DNA from: Octadecabacter sp. | GTDB taxonomy: Bacteria; Pseudomonadota; Alphaproteobacteria; Rhodobacterales; Rhodobacteraceae | NCBI GenBank assembly: GCA_018500065.2 | Contig: JAHBAO020000173.1 | Coordinates: 1-13,678, forward strand | DNA: 13,678 bases | Direction of reading: 5' to 3' | Shown here: positions 1-7,578 of the stretch, one piece after another | Layout of the letters: each line of letters starts with the position of its first letter | Numbering within the stretch: position 1 is the stretch's first letter | The notes under the pieces: model-generated | Told to the model about the DNA's origin: nothing | Databases searched by the model: none | What the model saw: the letters and a program-made list of their open reading frames with translations, nothing else | Made by a program: the position numbers and the translations under genes

Positions 1-5
1 GCTGA

Positions 6-494
6 ATCCTGTGGTCCACGAGATGTTGGACAAAGGGAGGCCTACAGATCAGGGACGTCGGGTTGCTAGACAGTGCATGGGGCGTGATCCTACCGCAAAC
101 GGCTTTCGGGCTGGGGTTTTCGATCTTGTTGTTCAAGACCTTCTTTGACCAACTTCCCCGTGAATTGTTCGAAGCCTCAAGAATTGATGGGATTTCTTAT
201 GTCGGGTTTTTCTTCCGGTTCACGCTGCCGCTTTCGACACCAATCTTGGGGACGGTGGCGGTATTCGTTTTTGTGACCAGTTGGAACAACTACCTTCTAC
301 CGCTGGTGGTGCTGAATTCGTCCGATCAGTTTCCCTGGACTTTGGGAATGATGCAGTTTCGCGGTGAATACATCGTTGAATGGAACCGGATTTTGGCTTT
401 TGTCACATTGACGTTGTTACCGGCGCTCATTTTCTTTGTGGGCACACAAAAATACATTGTGGCGGGTTTGAACGCGGGGGCCGTCAAAGGGTAG
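6..494 (+). pseudogene. C-terminal fragment of a MalG-type sugar ABC transporter permease
   Basis: The translated region matches the C-terminal half of inner-membrane permeases of carbohydrate ABC importers (MalG/UgpE type), which form the sugar channel and dock on the ATPase. Counting from the TTG at 63, the cytoplasmic EAA loop is visible at residues 37-60 (EASRIDG, then LPLSTP). It is flanked by hydrophobic segments at about 8-28, 59-84 and 112-138, with the typical QKYIVAGLNAGAVKG end. Homology seems to start slightly upstream, near 45 (GLQIRDVGLLDS). The frame is closed by TGA at 3-5, there is no ATG or GTG start, and positions 6-44 do not read as permease in any frame. A full permease has about 280 residues, so half is missing. 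I infer a 5'-truncated or frameshifted remnant; an assembly break at the edge is also possible. No ATPase or binding-protein gene follows. Confidence 0.6.
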
Positions 495-625
495 CACGAC
501 GGGTTTGGGGGGTACTGAACGTGGCATCGTACCTTGCACGGGTGACCGGAGCGGGTGAATGCCAATTGACTTGCACAGACGCACGGGTGTTGATCTGCTC
601 CAGATGACCAAGCCGGAGCACTTAA

Positions 626-1717
626 ATGTCAAAACCAATTCCCGTGGCGCAGGCCTATCACGACAGCCCGAAATGGTCTTTGGGGCTTTTGTCGACAGCG
701 ATCATTATCGCGGCGCTGGTGGTTGGGCGGGCGTTTCTGATCCCTCTCGCGATTGCGGGGCTGATATTTGTGTTTTCACTGGTGCTCGATGACACGTGTC
801 GACGGATCCGCATCGGCGGCTGGACCCCCAACAAATGGATGTCTCGTTTGATGACCTTATGCGTGATCTTGGTCAGTTTGGGCGGCCTCGTTTTTTTGTG
901 GTATGCATCCTTTGGCGAACTGGCACGCCTTGGACCGGAATACGGAACACGTTTGGCGATCAAACTGGACCAGATGTCACAATGGATTCCGTCGGTCATC
1001 ACCGACAATATTCTAAGCGAAGTGGCGTCGATGGATATTCAACCCTGGGTCACAGCCTTGGTTGGACAGGTGACAGGGTCGCTCGCAATCGCAAGTCTTG
1101 TCGGGTTTTACGTGGTGTTTTTGTTTATTGAACGCGATGATTGGGAACAAAAGCTCCCCAAGATTGCCAAGACGCCGGACGACATCGCGCGCGCGAAAAC
1201 AATACTCGCTGAAATTTCTAGGAGCGTTAAGAAGTACGTTTGGATCAACACCGTCACGAGTGTTCTAAGCGCGTTGATCGCCTATGCGATCTTCCGGCTG
1301 GTCGGGTTGGATTTCGCGATCTTGCTGGCCTTGGTTGTCTTCGTAGCCGGCTACATCCCAACAATCGGCAGCCTGATTGGTATCGCGCTCCCGGCGATCG
1401 TTGCGTTCTTGCAATTTGACAGCTTTGGCCCGTTTTTCGTGGTGCTGTTTGGTTTTGGGATCGCGGATCAATTGGTAGCGAACGTCCTTCAACCTGCGTT
1501 GCAGGGGCGGTCTTTGAACATCAGTACTTTTGTCGTCGTTGCGGCGCTGGCGTTTTGGGGCATGATCTGGGGCGGCATCGGGATGTTTCTGGCCATTCCT
1601 TTGACGGTGATGATCATGATTGTTTGCGCGCAATTCCGAGCGACACGTTGGATTTCTGTTCTCTTATCGCAAGATGGGCAAGTCGGAACCGAAAAGGATC
1701 CCGGCTCCGGCGTCTAA
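626..1717 (+). CDS. AI-2E family transporter (PF01594-type membrane protein)
   Basis: A 363-residue polytopic inner-membrane protein of the AI-2E/PerM family. Members have been linked to autoinducer-2 export or to Na+/H+ exchange, so the substrate cannot be read from sequence. Two N-terminal hydrophobic segments (about 18-53) and one at 76-95 are followed by a polar region (about 100-145), a helix at 147-168, and the conserved C-terminal half: YIPTIGSLIG at 243-252, the loop QPALQGRSLNIS at 289-300, and a GMFLAIPL-type end at 319-326. Length and order are normal for the family. A GGAG at 615-618 lies 7 nt before the ATG, supporting this start. The gene converges on the anti-sigma gene, and the two stop codons overlap within the CTAA at 1714-1717, leaving no room for a terminator between them. 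Confidence 0.9.
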   Translation: MSKPIPVAQAYHDSPKWSLGLLSTAIIIAALVVGRAFLIPLAIAGLIFVFSLVLDDTCRRIRIGGWTPNKWMSRLMTLCVILVSLGGLVFLWYASFGELARLGPEYGTRLAIKLDQMSQWIPSVITDNILSEVASMDIQPWVTALVGQVTGSLAIASLVGFYVVFLFIERDDWEQKLPKIAKTPDDIARAKTILAEISRSVKKYVWINTVTSVLSALIAYAIFRLVGLDFAILLALVVFVAGYIPTIGSLIGIALPAIVAFLQFDSFGPFFVVLFGFGIADQLVANVLQPALQGRSLNISTFVVVAALAFWGMIWGGIGMFLAIPLTVMIMIVCAQFRATRWISVLLSQDGQVGTEKDPGSGV

Positions 1718-2013
1718 GTTTCGTTCGGGATAGACCTGAGGACCGCCTCGACAAGCGCATGTGGAACTTCGACCTTATGGGTTTCTTTTTGGGATTGCGT
1801 CACCGCTATCACCTTTTTGTAGTCGTTTAAGAATGCTTTACACTCCGGACAAAACCGAAGGTGGGTCTCAAATCGAAAACGAAGCGGCTTTGGCAAATGC
1901 CCGTCAAGATAGTCGACAACGAAACTATCAAATGTCTTACAGTCGATCATCAAGGGCGCCTTGAACATCAAAGCTTGCATCCTCTGGCGTGGGGTAAGTT
2001 TACGATCGGTCAT
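1714..2013 (-). CDS. ZAS-type (zf-HC2) anti-sigma factor
   Basis: A small soluble protein of 99 residues with the zinc-binding anti-sigma signature: C25, then H51-x3-C55-x2-C58 (HLRFCPEC), as in the zf-HC2/ZAS family. Such proteins bind and block their cognate ECF sigma factor; some release it on oxidation or zinc loss, others need further signals. There is no membrane segment, so it acts in the cytoplasm. I choose the ATG at 2013 rather than the in-frame ATG at 2061 because the former overlaps the stop of the sigma gene as ATGA (2010-2013), a classical coupled sigma/anti-sigma arrangement. The C-terminal tail after the zinc motif is short (about 40 residues), so there is no large ChrR-like sensor domain. 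The family call is firm; the inducing signal is unknown. Confidence 0.85.
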   Translation of the reverse strand: MTDRKLTPRQRMQALMFKAPLMIDCKTFDSFVVDYLDGHLPKPLRFRFETHLRFCPECKAFLNDYKKVIAVTQSQKETHKVEVPHALVEAVLRSIPNET

Positions 2014-2576
2014 GTCATCAATCCTGCTGCGAATGGCGCTAGCCGTTTTTTCAATGCGCAACGTGCCCTATGTAGACGAACTTTGGTGTTTGTTTCGCTT
2101 AGTTCAAGTCTAGAACTGATTTCACCAATGCTCAGGCCTTCAATATCACGCAAAATAATGATCACGCGATATGATTGTGGAAGTTCGTCAATGTGAGTGC
2201 GCACGATGTTACGCGTTTGCGTGCTTTGCAGGTGTTCTTCAGGGGTCAGGGGGGACGGCCGCGTGTCTTCGATCCGCAGGCCGTATTGATCAAAGGTCGG
2301 CGCCGCGTGATCCACGATCAGTTCTTTTCTGGTCTTTACCTTCCGAAGAAGCATCAACGCCTCATTGACAAGGATCCGGTGCATCCATGTTTTCAGGCTG
2401 GAGCGCCCCTCAAAGGTCTCATGTTTGCCAAAGATTTTTGTGAACGCATTTTGGACAGCGTCTTCGGCCATCGATTCGTCTTTGAGCACACGTTGCGCCA
2501 CTGAAAACATCCAACCGATATGCTCGTGAACGAGGCTTTCGTTCACAGTGACAGATTTTGTACAGGTGTCGGGCAT
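2010..2576 (-). CDS. ECF-type RNA polymerase sigma factor (RpoE-like)
   Basis: A 188-residue group IV sigma factor. Region 2 spans about 18-82, with DESMAEDAVQNAFTKIF and the promoter-melting/-10 part SSLKTWMHRILVNEAL. Region 4 spans about 126-178, with ELPQSYRVIIILRDIEGLS leading into the helix-turn-helix IGEISSRLELSETNTKVRLHRAR that reads the -35 box. Regions 1.1 and 3 are absent, as expected for ECF factors. It is translated together with the overlapping anti-sigma gene downstream. The gene is divergent from the antiporter operon across 124 nt. The promoter-like motif GGTGTAACC-N15-GCATC on the opposite strand of that gap, repeated before the 8321 gene, is my candidate for its target. No copy of the motif points toward the sigma gene, so autoregulation is not evident. 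The ribosome site before the ATG is weak. Confidence 0.92.
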   Translation of the reverse strand: MPDTCTKSVTVNESLVHEHIGWMFSVAQRVLKDESMAEDAVQNAFTKIFGKHETFEGRSSLKTWMHRILVNEALMLLRKVKTRKELIVDHAAPTFDQYGLRIEDTRPSPLTPEEHLQSTQTRNIVRTHIDELPQSYRVIIILRDIEGLSIGEISSRLELSETNTKVRLHRARCALKKRLAPFAAGLMT

Positions 2577-2624
2577 TTAATAGGCTTTGACTTTGGTGCT
2601 TAACATTAAAAAGACTCCTGCTGT

Positions 2625-2653
2625 GGTGTAACCTAAGTGAACGACACTGCATC
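2625..2653 (+). promoter_or_regulatory. Candidate ECF-sigma promoter of the antiporter/Rieske operon
   Basis: GGTGTAACC (2625-2633) and GCATC (2649-2653) are separated by 15 nt, 47 nt before the ATG of the antiporter. The same two blocks at identical spacing occur before the gene at 8321. An AAC within the -35 box is a hallmark of ECF-sigma promoters, and an ECF sigma gene lies immediately divergent. Assignment to that sigma factor is inference; no transcription start is known. Confidence 0.6.
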
Positions 2654-2700
2654 CAAGTACAACCTCGTCATCCGGGCTAGGTTAAAATGAAGGGCAATAC

Positions 2701-3966
2701 ATGACGATCGGATTTCTCATTATCGGTGTTGGAATTGTTGCCTATAGTCTTGTGGGTAAGCGCCTTTCGTCCAGTTTTTTGACGGCGCCGATCGTGTTTT
2801 TGGGCATCGGGTTTGGTCTTGCGCAGACTGGCTTGATTTCGCCGCACGATTCAGAAACATTTCTGCATCCCGTCGCAGAAGTCACACTTGCAATTCTATT
2901 GTTTCTGGATGCCGCGCAGACGGATCTGAACGCGCTTCGGCGTCGTCATATCTGGCCGCTTCGCATGTTGCTCGTAGGTTTGCCGTTGATGGTAGTTGCC
3001 GGCACTGTTGTTGCGATGATGACCTTTCCGTCACAGCCGGTGGTGTTGTTGGCCCTGCTGGCGGCGATCCTTGCACCAACGGATGCGGCGTTGGGGCAAG
3101 CCGTGGTGGTGAACAAATCCGTTCCCGAGCGTGCGCGTCGCGCGTTGACTGTGGAAAGCGGGTTGAACGACGGGTTGGCCTTGCCGCTTGTACTGTTTCT
3201 TGCGGCTATGACCATACAAGCGACAGATCAAACCGGTGCTGAATGGCTCGTCTTTGGGGTGAAACAGGTTGTCTTGGGGCCAATTGTGGGCTGCGCAGTT
3301 GGTTTGTTTGGCGGCTGGGCAATTATGAAAGCCAAAGCTGGCGACGTCACGTCAGAGGTGTTTGAAGGTGTCTATGCGCTTGGCCTCGTGGCCGTGACAT
3401 TTGTGGCGGCGGGCCTCGTTGGTGGAAACGGCTTTATCGCAGCATTCGTGGCCGGACTGGCCTTTGGCGCGGTGGTCAAGGGGCGCTGCAATTTCATCTA
3501 TGAGTTCACCGAAGGCGAAGGACAGCTTTTGACGTGGCTTGCATTTCTATTGGTTGGCGCCGCTTTAGTGCCCGAAGCCGTGGCACATCTAAGCTTTCCC
3601 ATGCTGGCCTATATCCTGCTGAGCCTGATGGTTCTGCGGCCTTTGGCGATCTGGCTGTCCTTGTTGGGCACAGACGCATCCGGTGTGTCGCGGGGGTTTT
3701 TTGGCTGGTTCGGGCCACGCGGGCTTGCAACAGCGTTGTTCGCGCTGATCGCGATTGAGCACTTACCACACGCGCAATCCGATTTCATCCTGTTTACGGC
3801 GATCAATGCGGTTTGGATCAGTGCGATTTTGCATGGTGTTACGGCCGGACCCTTATCAAACTTATACGCACGACGGATCGCAGCGAAAGGCCCCTGTGCG
3901 GAAACAGTGTTGACGCCAAATGACCCCACACACACAAAACAGAACAGAAGGAATACCCAGTTATGA
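2701..3966 (+). CDS. CPA1-type cation/proton antiporter (NhaP-like)
   Basis: A 421-residue polytopic membrane protein of the monovalent cation:proton antiporter-1 family, which exchanges Na+ or K+ for H+ across the inner membrane. Family marks are APTDAALGQAVV at 125-136, containing the T127-D128 pair of the unwound helix, and VPERARRALTVESGLNDGLALP at 141-162, containing the N156-D157 pair typical of electroneutral CPA1 exchangers. About 11-12 hydrophobic segments follow the usual order, and only a short polar tail remains after the last one (about 385-421), so there is no RCK or other regulatory domain. AAGGGC at about 2690-2695 is a suitable ribosome site. It is the first gene of a four-gene operon and overlaps the next start by ATGA (3963-3966). 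Cation preference cannot be read from the sequence. The candidate ECF promoter lies directly upstream. Confidence 0.88.
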   Translation: MTIGFLIIGVGIVAYSLVGKRLSSSFLTAPIVFLGIGFGLAQTGLISPHDSETFLHPVAEVTLAILLFLDAAQTDLNALRRRHIWPLRMLLVGLPLMVVAGTVVAMMTFPSQPVVLLALLAAILAPTDAALGQAVVVNKSVPERARRALTVESGLNDGLALPLVLFLAAMTIQATDQTGAEWLVFGVKQVVLGPIVGCAVGLFGGWAIMKAKAGDVTSEVFEGVYALGLVAVTFVAAGLVGGNGFIAAFVAGLAFGAVVKGRCNFIYEFTEGEGQLLTWLAFLLVGAALVPEAVAHLSFPMLAYILLSLMVLRPLAIWLSLLGTDASGVSRGFFGWFGPRGLATALFALIAIEHLPHAQSDFILFTAINAVWISAILHGVTAGPLSNLYARRIAAKGPCAETVLTPNDPTHTKQNRRNTQL

Positions 3967-5573
3967 CGCCCACAACCGTCGCCGCATTCGCCGCACTTAA
4001 GGACCGCAAGCCGGAATACGCTCTCGTCGGAGAGGTCGATCTTGTCGTCGTACGCATGGATGAAGAAGTGTCGGTTTTTTATGGGCGCTGCCTGCACCGT
4101 GGGGCACTGATGTCTGACGGGTTTGTGCGCGGGAACGATCTGATTTGCGGCGTCCACAATTGGGACTACCGGTTGGATTCCGGTGTGTCCGCCTACAACA
4201 ACGCCGAAGTTTTGCCAAAGTTCAAGGCATGGGTGGATGGTGACGACGTTCTGGTGGACGCGGATGAAATCAATGCATGGGGCAAGGCCAATCCGCAGCC
4301 CTATAACCGGGACGCCTATCTGGGACTTTATGCCGACCCGAGTCATGGTGCTGACGAAGAACCCTATAACGGTTTGATCCAGCAATACGCCAAGGCAGGT
4401 CTGACCAAGACCGGCCATCACGGCAAAGTGGATTCCATGGGCGTGCCGCGCGATCAACTGCCCGACTGGGACGATATTCAAGTGCTAACCGCCCAGCTTG
4501 CCACGCCACCGTTGCTGGATGACGATCCAGTCGGCACCGACGTTATTATCGGACCAAACGCGAAAAAGCCGCTTCGCCTGAAAATTCCATTGTTTGTATC
4601 CGACATGAGCTTTGGCGCGTTGTCTGAACCTGCCAAGGTCGCGTTGGCGACGGGGGCGGAAATGGCAGGCACCGGTATTTGTTCGGGCGAAGGCGGGATG
4701 CTGCCCGAAGAACAGGCTGCAAACAGCCGCTACTTTTACGAACTCGCGTCAGGGCGGTTCGGGTTTTCGTGGGACAAACTGGACCGCGTTCAGGCGTTTC
4801 ATTTTAAAGGCGGGCAGGGGGCGAAAACCGGGACGGGGGGCCATTTGCCTGGCAACAAAGTACAAGGCAAGATCGCTGAGGTTCGCGGGCTAGAACCGGG
4901 CACCAGCGCTATTTCCCCACCCCGTTTCCCTGAATGGACCGAGGTTGCGCAAATTCGTGAATTTGCGGACGAGGTGCGCGCGCGCACGGGGGGTATTCCG
5001 ATTGGCTACAAACTCTCGGCGCAGCATATCGAAAAAGACATTGATGCCGCTTTGGCCGTCGGTGTGGACTACATAATTCTGGACGGTCGCGGCGGTGGTA
5101 CGGGGGCTGCCCCGATTATTTTCCGCGATAACATCTCGGTGCCGACGATCCCGGCCTTGGCGCGCGCGCGTGCGCATCTGGACAAACTGGGGCGCGGAGA
5201 CGTTTCACTGGTGATCACCGGCGGCCTGCGCAAACCGGCTGACTTTATCAAAGCGATGGCGTTGGGTGCGGATGCGATTGCGCTGTCTAATTCGGCCATG
5301 CAGGCGATCGGATGTCTCGCGATGCGGGCCTGTCACACCAACAATTGCCCAGTGGGTATCGCCACACAAAAACCAGGCCTCGTGCGCCGGCTTCAGGTTG
5401 AAAAATCAGCACAGCAATTGGCGAACTTTTTTGACGCCAGTGTTGAGCTGATGCAGGTTATGGCGCGGGCCTGCGGCCACGATCATCTGTCAAAGTTCGA
5501 ACAGAATGATCTGACGACGTGGAAAAAAGATATGGCCGATATCTCGGGCGTGGCCTTTGGTGGAATGAAGTAA
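3963..5573 (+). CDS. Rieske [2Fe-2S] domain fused to FMN-binding glutamate-synthase-like domain
   Basis: A 536-residue cytoplasmic iron-sulfur flavoprotein. Residues about 18-100 form a Rieske domain with ligands C43-x-H45 and C62-x2-H65; it lacks the extra disulfide cysteines of bc1 Rieske proteins, so it is of the ferredoxin/dioxygenase type. Residues about 175-520 are the GltB central-plus-FMN synthase domain: SDMSFGALSEPAK, SGEGGMLPEE, FKGGQGAKTGTGGHLPG, and LDGRGGGTGAAP. The 3Fe-4S motif C451-x5-C457-x4-C462 (CHTNNCPVGIATQ) is intact. The N-terminal class II glutaminase domain and the C-terminal GXGXG domain of true glutamate synthase are absent, so ammonia or an amine would have to come from elsewhere, or the reaction differs. 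Start overlaps the antiporter stop (ATGA), with AAGGA at 3948-3952 as ribosome site. The next gene, also Rieske-fused, follows after 4 nt. Domain calls are firm; the substrate is unknown. Confidence 0.88.
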   Translation: MTPTTVAAFAALKDRKPEYALVGEVDLVVVRMDEEVSVFYGRCLHRGALMSDGFVRGNDLICGVHNWDYRLDSGVSAYNNAEVLPKFKAWVDGDDVLVDADEINAWGKANPQPYNRDAYLGLYADPSHGADEEPYNGLIQQYAKAGLTKTGHHGKVDSMGVPRDQLPDWDDIQVLTAQLATPPLLDDDPVGTDVIIGPNAKKPLRLKIPLFVSDMSFGALSEPAKVALATGAEMAGTGICSGEGGMLPEEQAANSRYFYELASGRFGFSWDKLDRVQAFHFKGGQGAKTGTGGHLPGNKVQGKIAEVRGLEPGTSAISPPRFPEWTEVAQIREFADEVRARTGGIPIGYKLSAQHIEKDIDAALAVGVDYIILDGRGGGTGAAPIIFRDNISVPTIPALARARAHLDKLGRGDVSLVITGGLRKPADFIKAMALGADAIALSNSAMQAIGCLAMRACHTNNCPVGIATQKPGLVRRLQVEKSAQQLANFFDASVELMQVMARACGHDHLSKFEQNDLTTWKKDMADISGVAFGGMK

Positions 5574-5577
5574 GGAA

Positions 5578-7563
5578 ATGACGATGACTGACACAAAACT
5601 AGACTGGATATCAGTCGGCCACATCGAGGATCTTCCTGAAGGCCGGGTTAAGACCGTGACGGCGCGTACCACGTCGATCTGCCTGTCGCATTTTGACGGG
5701 CAATGGGCCGCGATGAACAATCATTGCCCCCACCAACGCGGACCTTTGGGCGAAGGCACAATCGAAAAAGGGGTGGATGGCAAATGTTGGATTCGCTGTC
5801 CGTGGCATGGCTGGGATTTCGACCCTATCACAGGTGCCCCTCCCGGTGGCCACGAGGACAGCGGACAGACTGTCTACCCAGTCGAGGTCCGCGACGGCGA
5901 GATTTTCGTCGGGCTAGAGCCTGAAAAGCCCCATATGCGCACCGTCACCGACACAATGCTGGAAACGCTGACCAACTGGGGCGTCAAAAGCATTTTTGGC
6001 ATGGTCGGGCATTCAAACCTTGGGTTGTCGGATGCGATCCGGCTGGCCGTGGGGGACAAAAAGCTGAGATATTATGGCATCCGTCATGAAGGTGCCGGCG
6101 CCTTTGCCGCGTCTGCCTACGGAAAGCTGTCGGGTATGCCTGCGGGCTGTCTGACCATTGCCGGACCAGGTGCGACGAACCTGATGACGGGCATGTGGGA
6201 CGCCAAGGTCGACCGCGCGCCGGTTCTTGCGTTGACGGGACAAGTGCAAACGCAGGTCATGGGGCCGGGCGCGTTTCAGGACATTGATTTGCGGTCGGCG
6301 TTTCAGGCGGTCGCGAAATTTTCGCAGCCGGTGCTGGACAGTTCTGACCATGCAGAGCTGGCTGCGCTGGCCTGCAAAACGGCGATCATTGACCAAGACG
6401 TTGCGCATCTGATTTTCCCTGATGATGTGCAGACAAAGCCATCCGACCAAGCTGCGGGGCAGCCTGACGGACGGGTGGCCCCGGCGCAAATATCGGCCCC
6501 CGCCGAAAGCCTCCAGGCGGCGATTGCCATGTTGAACGACGCCAAGCGACCGATGATTGTCGTAGGTCACGGTGCAATGGATGCGCGTGATCAAATCATG
6601 GAGCTGGCAGAACATATCGGTGCGACAGTCGCCACAACCTTCAAGGCCAAGGGTCTTGTCCCCGATGACCATACCCACGCGGCAGGTGTCATGGGACGGT
6701 CCGGCACGCCGATTGCCAGTTGGTTCATGAACGAAGCGGATGCCCTGTTGGTGCTGGGGGCAAGTTTTTCCAACCACACGGGCATCACCCGCAAGGAAAA
6801 TACGATTCAGGTCGATCGGGACCGCATGCAGTTGGGAAAATTCCACGCTGTCAAAGTGCCTGTTTGGTCTGACATTGCCACGTTCCTTGACGCGGTCCGC
6901 CCGCAATTGACGCCGGTGGCCAAAGGCAACACGCAAATAAAGGAACTTAGCGAACGTTGGTCGGCTTGGCGGGCTGAAAAACAAAGCCGTCTTGCTGAAG
7001 AGCACGGCCAGGGCGTGCATTCCTATGCGATATTTGACACGCTGGGTCGCCTGGTCCCCGATGACACGATCTTTGCGGTGGACGTCGGCAATAACACTTA
7101 TTCGTTTGGCCGTTATCTGGAAACCAAAGGCAACCAGCGTGTATTGATGTCTGGGTATTTGGGGTCAATCGGGTTCGGGTTTCCGGCGGGCATGGGGGCC
7201 TGGGCCGCCACGCAAGATTTTGAACATCTGCGCGGACGCAGGGTTGTTTCCATTTCCGGTGATGGCGGCTTTGGCCAATACCCGATGGATTTTACCACGG
7301 CGGTGAAATACGGAATGAACATCACGCATATCTTGCTGCACAACGGCCAGCTTGGCAAAATCTCGAAGGAACAACGCAGCGGGGAATGGCCCGTCTGGGA
7401 AACCGACTTGGTGAACCCGTCTTTTGCTGCATTTGCGCGGCTGTGTGGCGGGCATGGCGTTAAGGTCACACAGGCAAGCGAACTTGAAGCGGCCATCGCC
7501 GAAGCCTTAGCAACTGACGGCCCGTCCTTGGTTGAAATCATGACCGATGCAGAACTTGTTTAG
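5578..7563 (+). CDS. Rieske [2Fe-2S] domain fused to pyruvate-oxidase-like thiamine-diphosphate enzyme
   Basis: A 661-residue fusion. Residues about 9-113 are a Rieske domain with ligands C50-x-H52 and C74-x2-H77 (CPHQRGPLGEG, CPWHGWDFD), like the ferredoxin components of dioxygenases. From about 121 on there is a complete three-domain ThDP enzyme. The Pyr domain has catalytic E171 in RHEGAGAFAA and the PoxB-like AFQDID segment at 232-237. The central domain covers about 308-440. The PP domain has the metal/ThDP motif starting GDGGFG at 561 and ending with N589 (HNGQLGKI). The best relatives by eye are pyruvate oxidase and acetolactate synthase enzymes, which decarboxylate 2-oxo acids; the substrate here is unknown. 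An ATG at 5584 is the more likely start, since AGGA (5573-5576) is 7 nt before it but only 1 nt before 5578. It lies 4 nt after the Rieske/GltS-like gene, implying joint function. Confidence 0.88.
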   Translation: MTMTDTKLDWISVGHIEDLPEGRVKTVTARTTSICLSHFDGQWAAMNNHCPHQRGPLGEGTIEKGVDGKCWIRCPWHGWDFDPITGAPPGGHEDSGQTVYPVEVRDGEIFVGLEPEKPHMRTVTDTMLETLTNWGVKSIFGMVGHSNLGLSDAIRLAVGDKKLRYYGIRHEGAGAFAASAYGKLSGMPAGCLTIAGPGATNLMTGMWDAKVDRAPVLALTGQVQTQVMGPGAFQDIDLRSAFQAVAKFSQPVLDSSDHAELAALACKTAIIDQDVAHLIFPDDVQTKPSDQAAGQPDGRVAPAQISAPAESLQAAIAMLNDAKRPMIVVGHGAMDARDQIMELAEHIGATVATTFKAKGLVPDDHTHAAGVMGRSGTPIASWFMNEADALLVLGASFSNHTGITRKENTIQVDRDRMQLGKFHAVKVPVWSDIATFLDAVRPQLTPVAKGNTQIKELSERWSAWRAEKQSRLAEEHGQGVHSYAIFDTLGRLVPDDTIFAVDVGNNTYSFGRYLETKGNQRVLMSGYLGSIGFGFPAGMGAWAATQDFEHLRGRRVVSISGDGGFGQYPMDFTTAVKYGMNITHILLHNGQLGKISKEQRSGEWPVWETDLVNPSFAAFARLCGGHGVKVTQASELEAAIAEALATDGPSLVEIMTDAELV

Positions 7564-7578
7564 CGCTAGGTTGCACAC

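Noticed and set aside
495..625. Promoter or terminator between the permease fragment and the AI-2E gene
   Set aside because: TTGACT near 566 has no matching -10 at a suitable distance, and no stem with a T-run is visible; only the ribosome site at 615-618 is supported.
2014..2061. Longer anti-sigma start at 2061
   Set aside because: The ATG at 2013 forms an ATGA overlap with the sigma stop, and the extra 16 residues add no family feature.
3609..4481. 290-codon open frame on the minus strand
   Set aside because: Antisense to the antiporter end and the Rieske/GltS-like gene, whose motifs are unambiguous; the translation is His/Val/Cys-rich with no recognisable domain.
6013..7020. 335-codon open frame on the minus strand
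   Set aside because: Lies fully inside the ThDP enzyme on the opposite strand; Arg/His-rich composition is typical of a GC-driven shadow frame.
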